A stretch of DNA of 33,661 nucleotides, taken from the NCBI GenBank assembly GCA_964247295.1, contig CAXTTV010000029.1, forward strand, positions 1 through 33,661, given 5' to 3'. The translations under genes were made by a program, and so were the position numbers. The stretch comes from CAXTTV01 sp964247295 (GTDB lineage Bacteria > Chloroflexota > Ktedonobacteria > Ktedonobacterales > Ktedonobacteraceae). Positions 24,540 through 32,047 of this stretch are shown here, piece after piece. Under the pieces are notes generated by a model, which had not been told where the DNA came from, ran no database searches, and saw only the letters and a list, made by a program, of their open reading frames with translations. Positions within the stretch are counted from its first letter, which is position 1, and every line of letters starts with the position of its first letter.

Positions 24540-26030
24540 CTAACACTCCACTTTCTGCCTGAGAGCTTTTTGATAGATCTCCCGATAAGAGTCGTACAGT
24601 TGCTCCTGTCTGTAATATCTCTGCACTCGTTGCTGTCCCGCTCTTCCCATTTGCTCTCGTAGATCAGGATGTTTCCAGAGATACACAAGCGCTTCGGCGA
24701 TCTCCTGAGGACTGGAGACCGGCGTGATTAAACCACTTATCCCTAACGCCTGATCCTCCAATGAGATCCCTGTTAATAACTCCCGACACGATCCTACGTC
24801 GGTCGATATCACTGGCAGACCCGCACAATTTCCTTCTAATATCACGAGCGGCTGCCCTTCACTTAAACTGGTAAGCAACATGACATCTAACTTTCCATAA
24901 ATGGTCCTTACATCAGTGGGTCCGGTAAATCGAACTATATTCTCCAGGTTTAACATCTCTACCAGCCGCTGACAGTCCTTAAAGTAAGAAAGATCTTCAT
25001 CTGTGGGTCCAATTAACCAGGCTTCCAGGTTCGGAATTACTTGGCAGGCGATTTTTAAGGCCCGAATTAAGGTTTTGACATCTTTGATCGGGACGATCCG
25101 CCCAACAAAACCAACTCGATAACGATCCGGGTCTCTTTCTTTCTGTACAGATGCAAGTTGCGCTGTGTTAATGCCGTTGGGAATTAAACGCAGTTTGCGC
25201 GGATCCGCACCATGCCGCCTTTGATAGTCCTGGTTTACTCCCGCAACTGAGATGATGTTTTCGGCTGCTTCATAACTCACTCGCTCCATAAAACGAAAAA
25301 GATTAAACCACCACTTCTGGAAAAATCCCATCCTTTGATGCGTAACACTCTGATCCGATGGCTGTAACCAGGCGGATTGCATGATCTCTATCTCTCTCTC
25401 ACGAGTGTAAATTCCATGCTCGGTTACGAAAAATGGTCTCCCTTTCCGAATCTGGGCCAGCGCTCCTAATAAACCTCCAAATCCGGTGCTGACTGCATGA
25501 TAAATGTGCGCTTCTGGCAGCTCCGCCTCTAAGATTGAGAAGAAGGGTAGATAGGTTAAACGAAAGGTCCAGAAAAAATCTATGAAGGACTGCTCACTGG
25601 CATGCTGCGTATATAACTGGGTCAAGGCATCCCAACTTGCTCTCTCACTGAAAATATCTCTTCCTCGCAAACCAGCGTATCCCGGCCCTTGCAATGCCCC
25701 AAAAAATTGCTGGACTTGACCCAGCCCCCCAAGCATTAAGGCTTGATGCAGATCCATAAATTGCTGCCAACTTTCCTTGTCAGGCTTACGAGTGCGTCTT
25801 ACGGAAAATGCTTTGATATGATCTATATCACTGAGAAAAACTTCTCGGAATTCTATGACGTTCTCAGGCAATTTATACAGCATCTTGCGCGTTGGATCGG
25901 GCCGGGCTCCTATATGCAGTACACAGAATGAAAATTCTGGCAGGTTTGAGATTAAGGACTGAATCCAGCTCGATACCCCTCCAGCTATATATGGGTATGC
26001 TCCTTCTACAAGCAAACAGATATCAGCCAC
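24540..26030 (-). CDS. pelF: PelF, GT4 glycosyltransferase
   Basis: 496 residues (PelF of P. aeruginosa 507). The N-terminus ADICLLVEGAYPYIAGGVSSW is diagnostic of PelF (DUF3492). The N-terminal Rossmann half extends to about 285, with VTEHGIYTREREIEI near the middle. The C-terminal GT-B half begins YRVGFVGRIVPIKDVKTLIRAL and contains the EX7E-type motif SEGQPLVILEGN (about 388-399) that holds the nucleotide sugar. It polymerises the Pel chain in the cytoplasm from a UDP sugar (UDP-GalNAc expected). Start is GTG 26030, with GGGGGAG eight bases upstream, inside the last codons of pelE (8-bp overlap); pelG follows after two bases. Confidence 0.95.
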   Translation of the reverse strand: MADICLLVEGAYPYIAGGVSSWIQSLISNLPEFSFCVLHIGARPDPTRKMLYKLPENVIEFREVFLSDIDHIKAFSVRRTRKPDKESWQQFMDLHQALMLGGLGQVQQFFGALQGPGYAGLRGRDIFSERASWDALTQLYTQHASEQSFIDFFWTFRLTYLPFFSILEAELPEAHIYHAVSTGFGGLLGALAQIRKGRPFFVTEHGIYTREREIEIMQSAWLQPSDQSVTHQRMGFFQKWWFNLFRFMERVSYEAAENIISVAGVNQDYQRRHGADPRKLRLIPNGINTAQLASVQKERDPDRYRVGFVGRIVPIKDVKTLIRALKIACQVIPNLEAWLIGPTDEDLSYFKDCQRLVEMLNLENIVRFTGPTDVRTIYGKLDVMLLTSLSEGQPLVILEGNCAGLPVISTDVGSCRELLTGISLEDQALGISGLITPVSSPQEIAEALVYLWKHPDLREQMGRAGQQRVQRYYRQEQLYDSYREIYQKALRQKVEC

Positions 26031-27048
26031 GGGCTACTCCCCCCGGCCTTACAAGTAAGGATTCCCACCAGCTAATCGCTGGTTGCTTCTCTAATAAGCT
26101 CTTGCGCAATGAGGCGGGAATACTTCTTAATAAGACTGACAGAATGTCCCAGGCCTGAAGGCTAAATGCTAGCTCAACTGCCTGCAATAATGCTTGCTCT
26201 AAATCTGGCTGCAATAGAAGTGCCATCCGTGCCTGCTGTAAGGCTGTAGTCTCGTCTCCTAAACGACGATTAATCTGGGCCGCCATTAACCACAGAGAGG
26301 CAAATTCGTGCTCCGCTGCGCTCTCCTCCAATAAAGGCTGAATAAGCTCGCGCGCCTTGGCAAAGTAGATCTGCTGGCTCGGTTCATCCAGTACGTTGCT
26401 GACTGCATACGTGTGATACTGGTCAATGAGCTCTATCAATAATTCTTGTCTCCCAGGCTCCGCTGACCAACGTTCTATTGCTTCATTCAAGTTAATTGCC
26501 ATCTCTTCTTCGATCCGCGTGAGCGCGATTGAGGCATCACTACGAATCTCTGGCATTGGATCAGAGAGCAACTGACGCAATAGTTCATTCGATTCCGGCG
26601 TCTCTTGCTTACTAAGATCCGCTACGGCTTCCCTCCTCATCTCTAAATTGTTGGATTTCAATATATCAACTAGCGGCTGTACGTCTGCGCTGGGAATTGC
26701 CAGGTTACTTCCCCTGGCAGTATCTGTAACCATCTCAAATGTATGTTTCGCGGGAAATATATGTGTGATAATAAATGCTAGGCTGTATGCAAATACTCCA
26801 AATCCTGGAAAAAGAAAGATCGCGGGTAATAGAAATACCACTGACCTCAGGTCTAATCTGGATATCCTCTCTGAACTCAATGTAGAAGCTATAAATAATC
26901 CCGCACCTGTTCCCCAGAAGAGGACAAAGGTAATATGAATCACTACTGCCCATAGTTCTGCTTCTGTGAAAATAAACCAACCAACAATACTGTCACCTAC
27001 TAGCGCAATTAAGGCGAGTAGTAACCCTCCCCAACGCCACCATAACAT
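26023..27048 (-). CDS. pelE: PelE-like membrane protein with HEAT/TPR-type repeats
   Basis: 341 residues (PelE of P. aeruginosa about 330). Three N-terminal TM segments (about 5-25, 33-55, 70-95), then a cytoplasmic helical-repeat region. Residues about 118-180 look like two HEAT repeats (LVDILKSNNLEMRREAVADL; LLRQLLSDPMPEIRSDASIAL). Residues about 195-325 look like TPRs (FASLWLMAAQINRRLGDETTALQQARMALLLQPDLEQALL). PelE has N-terminal TM helices plus TPRs and joins PelD with PelF/PelG. The call depends on this architecture and on its place between pelD and pelF, since PelE is poorly conserved in sequence. GAGGTG lies eight bases before ATG. The 69-bp gap to pelD holds a short AAAGCT/AGCTTT hairpin that might trim read-through. 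Confidence 0.82.
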   Translation of the reverse strand: MLWWRWGGLLLALIALVGDSIVGWFIFTEAELWAVVIHITFVLFWGTGAGLFIASTLSSERISRLDLRSVVFLLPAIFLFPGFGVFAYSLAFIITHIFPAKHTFEMVTDTARGSNLAIPSADVQPLVDILKSNNLEMRREAVADLSKQETPESNELLRQLLSDPMPEIRSDASIALTRIEEEMAINLNEAIERWSAEPGRQELLIELIDQYHTYAVSNVLDEPSQQIYFAKARELIQPLLEESAAEHEFASLWLMAAQINRRLGDETTALQQARMALLLQPDLEQALLQAVELAFSLQAWDILSVLLRSIPASLRKSLLEKQPAISWWESLLVRPGGVARG

Positions 27049-27117
27049 AACGACACCTCAATTTTTTATAGAAATATAATTTTTATGGTTTTTCTCTGGA
27101 AAAAGCTGTAAAGCTTT

Positions 27118-28206
27118 CTAAACCTTTTTGGGGATGGCTCGCAGATGTGGCAGGGTCTCTCCTATCTCGTGAATGGCTTTTCGGCTCGACTCTTGCGTTG
27201 AGGCGTCCGTTTCTAGCGCTATTGAGACCATCTGCAATGTTGCTTCAAATAACAAGACCAGGTTAGGAGTGACCTTTAAAAAGGGCATGGTGTTGATCAC
27301 GACTATTCCCTTCACTTCCCCTTGTCGATCCAATAACGGACCTGCCATTACTGCTGAGGCTTCTTTGGGGGCCTGATTGTGGGATACAAGGTCACGAATA
27401 CTACAGATCCCCTTTGTCTGCAATACCTGGTGAAAAAAAGGACTGTCCACTGGTAATGGCTTCGGCGCTGCAATATGCTTTTGCGCTAGTTGGGCACATT
27501 CTTGGAATACTCTATCTTGCTCTCTGTATAGTGAACAAGCCTGCGCTTCTAAGGTGTGCAATATGATGTCCAGTACCGCCTTATGCCGATCCTCTATGTT
27601 TAATCTCCAGAGTTGAGCTAGCTTGTCACTAATTGTTGCCATCGAGACCTGCTGACCAGAAATCCGCTTCTCTAATTGAGCATTGATGGCGGTCACGGCT
27701 TCATATCGCTTGTTGGCCTCGCGCACAAGCTTTTCTAAACGTATCTGTTCTAATTCAAGGAAACGCTGGCGCTGGCGCTGCCCCTGGAGTAGATCACTTA
27801 GTAAAATACCACTTAAGAGGAGCAGAAAAGCTTCCATACCCATTGCAAATTCAGTTGAAAAACCAAAGTGATGGGGGAAGAAAATAAGTAACAATAGATA
27901 ACTACCGGATGCAAGCACACCCGCTATATAGGAGGTTATCCGGTTCCGACGTAGCGCTGTAGCAAAAATAAAAAATGCGAATGTGCAAAATAGCAAATGT
28001 GTGGATGTCCATGAGACCGGCAAAAATAAATGTATTAATACAAGAATGGTCATTACCATGACCATCTCCAGAATCTCTTGCGCTAACTTTACACGTATAT
28101 TCTGCTTCGACGGTCCCATCCCCGGCATAACCATCGTTTGCATCTGTGAAATGGCCTCTGGATGAGATGGCTGAATAGAAGGGGTGCTCTGACTCTGGAT
28201 GCCCAT
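27118..28206 (-). CDS. pelD: PelD-like membrane GAF protein lacking the GGDEF domain
   Basis: 362 residues. Four TM helices (about 45-64, 67-85, 90-110, 120-140), a charged coiled-coil segment (about 141-182), and a GAF domain (about 190-333: LWRLNIEDRHKAVLDIILHTL ... GPLLDRQGEVKGIVVIN ... EATLQMVSIALET). TM4-coiled coil-GAF is the PelD plan, and the gene is first in a pelDEFGA order. PelD of P. aeruginosa (455 residues) and of B. cereus continue with a degenerate GGDEF domain whose RxxD site binds c-di-GMP. Here only 29 residues follow the GAF domain, with no RxxD/GGDEF trace, and pelE starts 69 bp later, leaving no room for a remnant. Control must differ, perhaps through the GAF domain. GAGGTAG precedes ATG. 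Confidence 0.83.
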   Translation of the reverse strand: MGIQSQSTPSIQPSHPEAISQMQTMVMPGMGPSKQNIRVKLAQEILEMVMVMTILVLIHLFLPVSWTSTHLLFCTFAFFIFATALRRNRITSYIAGVLASGSYLLLLIFFPHHFGFSTEFAMGMEAFLLLLSGILLSDLLQGQRQRQRFLELEQIRLEKLVREANKRYEAVTAINAQLEKRISGQQVSMATISDKLAQLWRLNIEDRHKAVLDIILHTLEAQACSLYREQDRVFQECAQLAQKHIAAPKPLPVDSPFFHQVLQTKGICSIRDLVSHNQAPKEASAVMAGPLLDRQGEVKGIVVINTMPFLKVTPNLVLLFEATLQMVSIALETDASTQESSRKAIHEIGETLPHLRAIPKKV

Positions 28207-28676
28207 ACTACCTCACAAAAACAATATAAAAATATTTTGTTTGATTATTTACTAAAAAGGTGATTACTGGAAAAAATGTTTTTCTATATCTGGGCCATAT
28301 ATTATCCTTCCAAATTATACAAGTATTTTGAACACTTGAAGAACAATTCGTTAAAATTAGCCTTTTTTGGCTAATTTGGAACATAATTTTACTGAAATCG
28401 CTGTTTGATGAAGTCTCTCTATGTATTTTTATACTTTATACGTTGATGATTTTGCTGACACAAATATAGAACGATACTATTCCTATTCTTTGCAGTGGAC
28501 GGTTTCAGGTAAAAAATCGGTTACCTCTTATTGAAATTGCGTATGGTATACTCCTATCAGTTTCTCTGCTCTGTAAACTGTCCTTTTTATCCAGTCTCCA
28601 GGTTCTTCTCGTCCCTTGTTACGGTGCTGTAACTATCACTCATTTTCGTCACTCTCTGGACCAAAGGAGATCCCCT
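28207..28676. promoter_or_regulatory. Divergent control region between pelD and the GMC oxidoreductase
   Basis: 470 bp, AT-rich, no gene. Minus strand (pelD): -10-like TATAAT at 28314-28319, with the small inverted repeat CAAGT...ACTTG (28320-28338) just upstream of it. That would give a leader of about 100 bases. Central hairpin: AAATTAGCC (28354-28362) and its complement (28369-28377) around T6, a candidate operator or transcription block between the two promoters. Plus strand: extended -10 TGGTATACT (28544-28552) before the GMC gene. A GGTAA/TTACC repeat lies at 28507-28524. I saw no c-di-GMP riboswitch-like sequence in the pelD leader. Confidence 0.5.
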
Positions 28677-30290
28677 ATGTACGATTATGTGATTATCGGC
28701 GCTGGCTCCGCTGGCTGCGTGCTCGCCAACCGCCTCAGTGAAGATCCCTCCGTTAAAGTTCTTCTTTTAGAAGCTGGAGGCCCCGATAAGAAACAGGAGA
28801 TTCATGTTCCTGCCGCTTTCTATAAACTTTTCCGTACACTCTACGATTGGAACTATACGACGGAGCCCGAGGCGTACCTCGACCAGCGCGAGCTCTATTG
28901 GCCCCGTGGCAAGGTTCTAGGCGGCTCTAGCTCCATTAATGCGATGATCTATATCCGGGGCAATCACGCCGATTATGATTCCTGGCGGGACGCTGGCAAC
29001 AAAGGTTGGAGCTATGATGAGGTCTTACCCTATTTTAAAAAGGCTGAGAATCGGGAACTGGGTCCCTCTTACTATCATGGCTCTGGTGGCCCTCTCAATG
29101 TGACCGATCTCCGCCTCGTGAATCCTATCTCCCACGCTTTCCTTGAGGCTTCCGGTGCGCTCGGGTATCCTCGCAATCCCGATTTCAATGCTGCGTCTCA
29201 GGATGGGATGGGGATCTACCAGGTGACTCAAAAAAAGGGCGCTCGCTTTAGCGTTGCCCGCGCCTACCTGCTCCCGGCTATGAGACGCCCTAATCTGACG
29301 GTTCTAACACGCGCTCAGGCAACCCGCGTTCTTTTTGAGGGGGCTCGGGCTATCGGTGTTGAGTATAGTCAGCGTGGCCGCCGCGAACGCGTGATCGCCG
29401 AACGTGAAGTTCTGCTTTCCGGTGGCGCGATTAACTCTCCTCAGTTACTGATGCTTTCTGGTATCGGTCCTGCCGCTGAACTTCACGAGGTGGGGATCGA
29501 GGTTCGGCACGATCTGCCCGGCGTCGGTGAGAATCTTCAGGATCACGCGGTGGTCGGGGTGGTTTTCCGCTCTACCCAAAACTGCACGCTCGATGTCTCT
29601 GAGACTCGTAACAATCTGCTTAACTACTTGCTTTTCAAGAAGGGCCCCTATACCTCTAATATCGCGGAGGCTGGGGGCTTTATTAGGGTCTCCCCTGATG
29701 CTTCGTCTCCTGATATCCAGTTCCACTTTGTCCCTGCTTTCTTTAAGGATCACGGCGCGACTAAAGTTGATGGCTGCGGCTTTACGCTGGCTCCGACGCT
29801 TCTTCAACCCGCCAGTCGCGGGCGCATCACGCTCCGCTCCAATGATCCTTTCGAACATCCTAGAATCTATGCGAATTATCTTCAGGCTCCCGAGGATCTT
29901 CAACGACTCCTGGCTTCTGTGAAGATTACGCGCGAGATCCTCCACCAGAAGGCTTTTGATCCCTACCGTGGGGTTGAGTATCTGCCCGGCGATCACGTTA
30001 CGAACGATGCCGATCTCACCCAGTACATTCGCTCGACGGTGGAGACGCTCTATCATCCTACGAGTACCTGCAAGATGGGCCAGGATGAGATGGCGGTGGT
30101 CGATGAGGAGCTGCGCGTCCGGGGTATCTCTAATCTCCGTGTGGTCGATGCCTCGATTATGCCAAATGTGGTGCGCGGCAATACGAATGCTCCTACGATT
30201 ATGATTGCTGAAAAAGCTGCCGATCTCATTAAAGGGACAAATTCTACTTCCGTGAGAGCTGCTCAGACTGCTGGACAGGCCCAACACTAA
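28677..30290 (+). CDS. GMC family FAD-dependent oxidoreductase (choline/alcohol dehydrogenase-like)
   Basis: 537 residues, usual length. FAD dinucleotide fold at the N-terminus: YDYVIIGAGSAGCVLANRL (GxGxxG) and LLLEAGG. GMC signature 1: GKVLGGSSSINAMIYIRGN (about 80-98). Signature 2: GGAINSPQLLMLSGIGP (about 250-266). C-terminal active site: TLYHPTSTCKMG (catalytic His) and VVRGNTNAPTIMIAEKAADLI (Asn in place of the second His, as in choline dehydrogenases). It oxidises an alcohol to an aldehyde; choline, aliphatic alcohols or PEG are known substrates in this clade. GGAG eight bases before ATG, extended -10 promoter about 120 bp upstream, strong terminator behind. Divergent from pelD; no evident functional link to it. 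Confidence 0.95.
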   Translation: MYDYVIIGAGSAGCVLANRLSEDPSVKVLLLEAGGPDKKQEIHVPAAFYKLFRTLYDWNYTTEPEAYLDQRELYWPRGKVLGGSSSINAMIYIRGNHADYDSWRDAGNKGWSYDEVLPYFKKAENRELGPSYYHGSGGPLNVTDLRLVNPISHAFLEASGALGYPRNPDFNAASQDGMGIYQVTQKKGARFSVARAYLLPAMRRPNLTVLTRAQATRVLFEGARAIGVEYSQRGRRERVIAEREVLLSGGAINSPQLLMLSGIGPAAELHEVGIEVRHDLPGVGENLQDHAVVGVVFRSTQNCTLDVSETRNNLLNYLLFKKGPYTSNIAEAGGFIRVSPDASSPDIQFHFVPAFFKDHGATKVDGCGFTLAPTLLQPASRGRITLRSNDPFEHPRIYANYLQAPEDLQRLLASVKITREILHQKAFDPYRGVEYLPGDHVTNDADLTQYIRSTVETLYHPTSTCKMGQDEMAVVDEELRVRGISNLRVVDASIMPNVVRGNTNAPTIMIAEKAADLIKGTNSTSVRAAQTAGQAQH

Positions 30291-30303
30291 CACGATTTTC
30301 AGG

Positions 30304-30336
30304 GAAGAGGGATCGCCGGTCCCTCTTCTTTTTTTA
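30304..30336 (+). terminator. Intrinsic terminator after the GMC gene
   Basis: A 9-bp perfect stem GAAGAGGGA (30304-30312) with its complement (30320-30328), a 7-base loop, then seven T residues. It lies 14 bases after the stop codon and just before the end of the convergent MFS gene. Confidence 0.9.
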
Positions 30337-30337
30337 C

Positions 30338-31570
30338 CTATAAACCTCTTTTCATTTTAAGGTACAGGCCGAAACCAATTGTTATCAGGCAACCCGCTAG
30401 TAGCGCGAGCAAGGTCCCAAGATATACGCTCTGATAAGAGGCGTGCGAGAGTCCTAATCCAAACAAGGGAAACAGGACAATCATGCTGGCGCTGAATAAT
30501 CCTGTCTGAAAGGAAAGTATAGTTGCTCGCTGCGCCTCTGGGCTCCGCCGATTAATGGCGGTGCTAATGGCCGGACTTATCACAGCTAATGATGCCTGAA
30601 ACAGGACCATATATCCAAACAGGCCCGGATATACCCATGGCAAACCCATCAATAGGAGTCCTACCATCTGCGCGAGCAGACAAAGCCCAATCAAGAGTCT
30701 CTCCGAGATATATTTCATGAGGAGCGGGCTCAACGCTGCGAAGAGAAAGTTGCCAAGGGTGCTGATTGTGACTACTAATCCTATCATTGATAACGAGAAG
30801 CCCTGATCGTGCAGCGAGAGCTGATAGTAGTAGTAAATGGTCTGCCAGCAGGCCTCTACTAGTCCTAGAATGATGATCAGACAGAAAATCGCTGGCGAGG
30901 CCCAGACGGCCTGCAACCCTTGCTTGAAGTGCGTGAGCGGGGTGATATCTTCGGCGACTTTTCCCCTTTGTTCTGGTATCAACAACAGCGGCCCAATGGC
31001 GATCAGTTGCACTACGGCATGCAGAATAAATGGAAGGATCTGTAAGATGTTCCCTAGATATCCTCCCAATACGGTCCCGATGATCTCTCCGATCAAGCCT
31101 ACGGCGTACATTCTGCTCACCAGGCGTCCATACAAAGCGGTGCTTCCTTCAGGTTCTGCAATGGTCGCGATATTCCAGAGGATCGCCTGGTTTGATCCCC
31201 CAAAGAAGGCAAAGGAAAGGCCCGACAGACAAAAGCTGAGAACCAATATGGGGGTTCCAGGCACGAGAAAAAGCAGATGCGATATTGCCCCACACACGCA
31301 GTACAACACTAAACTTTTTCTACGCCCTACAAGATCAGCGAAGATCCCGGTTGGCACTTCCGAGAGAAACTTTACGATGTGAAACAGCATCTCAAACAGG
31401 CCGATTGCTAGCGGACTATATCCATGAGATGCCAGATACACGACCCAAATGGCGGTTGTAAACTGCAACTGACCGATGAGATTGAAGCCATCAAAGGCGC
31501 GTAACCAGCGCCGCCACGGCTGTACAGACCCTGTGGTTTCAATATTTGGGGTAAGGCTCGGTTTAAACAT
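30338..31570 (-). CDS. MFS transporter
   Basis: 410 residues with about 12 TM helices. The loop 2-3 signature is present as IFADLVGRRKSLVLY (about 77-91), after FNLIGQLQFTTAIWVVYLASHGYSPLAIGLFE. A central cytoplasmic loop (about 205-225, EQRGKVAEDITPL) divides the two six-helix halves. The fold is typical of MFS_1 drug/metabolite exporters; substrate is not predictable. The Shine-Dalgarno sequence TGGAGA four to five bases before ATG is part of an inverted repeat that could hide it (see the leader entry), suggesting that translation is regulated. Single gene between convergent GMC and divergent GNAT genes. Confidence 0.92.
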   Translation of the reverse strand: MFKPSLTPNIETTGSVQPWRRWLRAFDGFNLIGQLQFTTAIWVVYLASHGYSPLAIGLFEMLFHIVKFLSEVPTGIFADLVGRRKSLVLYCVCGAISHLLFLVPGTPILVLSFCLSGLSFAFFGGSNQAILWNIATIAEPEGSTALYGRLVSRMYAVGLIGEIIGTVLGGYLGNILQILPFILHAVVQLIAIGPLLLIPEQRGKVAEDITPLTHFKQGLQAVWASPAIFCLIIILGLVEACWQTIYYYYQLSLHDQGFSLSMIGLVVTISTLGNFLFAALSPLLMKYISERLLIGLCLLAQMVGLLLMGLPWVYPGLFGYMVLFQASLAVISPAISTAINRRSPEAQRATILSFQTGLFSASMIVLFPLFGLGLSHASYQSVYLGTLLALLAGCLITIGFGLYLKMKRGL

Positions 31571-31640
31571 GTATCTCCAGACACTTTCTTTTTGAAAAAA
31601 TCAATAGAGGATTTTCAAAAAAACAGCCTGGAGCTCGTTA
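31571..31640 (-). promoter_or_regulatory. Leader hairpin that could sequester the MFS ribosome binding site
   Basis: On the minus strand, CTCCAG (31628-31633) can pair with CTGGAG (31575-31580), which contains the Shine-Dalgarno sequence of the MFS gene. Between them a second AT-rich stem forms: 31589-31598 (TTTTTGAAAA on the plus strand) with 31612-31621, with TC/GA pairs beyond a two-base bulge. The result is a long, interrupted hairpin just before the start codon. The minus strand of the outer arm is followed by a run of seven T, so a termination mode is also possible. Confidence 0.45.
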
Positions 31641-31900
31641 AAGTGGTTCCGCGACAAGCGAGTATGATGAAGGAGGCGGAAAGCTAAGCAATCAGTGCAA
31701 TTCGTCCCACCTGCATGAGCAGGCCGGATACAGAAGGATTGACGCTTGTTCCCACCGCATAAGCAGAAGCGCCAGGCTTATGCGGCCAGGACATGTGTCC
31801 TTGTTTGAGCATTATTGAGGTAAACCAGTAGCCAGGGTACGAAACTACCGGCGGAGATTGTTGTATTCATACCCTATTTCATACCATACCCCCTGGCTAA
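31641..31900. other. Structured non-coding stretch with imperfect direct repeats and hairpins
   Basis: Part of the 477-bp gap between the MFS and GNAT genes. Two related segments, TCCCACCTGCATGAGCAG (31705-31722) and TCCCACCGCATAAGCAG (31750-31766), lie 45 bp apart and each contributes to a stem; the second forms the perfect 10-bp hairpin CCGCATAAGC/GCTTATGCGG (31755-31764, 31776-31785). A near-palindrome GGACATGTGTCC follows (31789-31800), and AGCCAGGG (31830-31837) pairs with CCCTGGCT (31891-31898). No tRNA or known riboswitch consensus was recognised. If transcribed on the minus strand it would be the leader of the MFS gene. Confidence 0.45.
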
Positions 31901-32005
31901 AGTCAATTCCTATCATGGGAAATCAAGGGCTATTTCATTCGAGAAAGAAAAGAGTCCAGAGGCAGAGCCTTATGGGGTGAGGCTGGGAGATCTCTACCTA
32001 TTTGT

Positions 32006-32011
32006 TATAAT
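32006..32011 (+). promoter_or_regulatory. -10 element for the GNAT gene
   Basis: A consensus TATAAT 36 bp before the ATG at 32048 would give a leader of about 30 bases with AAGAAGGG as ribosome binding site. No good -35 is visible at the right distance. Confidence 0.45.
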
Positions 32012-32047
32012 AAGTGAACAGGCATTCTTTGCAAGAAGGGCAACTCT

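Noticed and set aside
29445..30293. Long minus-strand open frame inside the GMC gene
   Set aside because: Antisense shadow of a strongly conserved gene, no family signature.
31638..31660. AAAGTGGTTCCGCG resembles the T-box antiterminator motif AGGGTGGNACCGCG on the plus strand
   Set aside because: Three mismatches, no stem I/specifier loop upstream (that DNA encodes the MFS N-terminus), no terminator or gene close downstream.
31684..31760. Very short leader peptides (10 and 22 codons) on the minus strand upstream of the MFS gene
   Set aside because: No Shine-Dalgarno sequence before either ATG; not strong enough to call a regulatory peptide.
31962..31995. GGGGTGAGGCTGGGAGA looked like the start of a TPP riboswitch
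   Set aside because: The second conserved half (CUGAUCUGG...CCAGCG-like) is absent and a TATAAT follows immediately.
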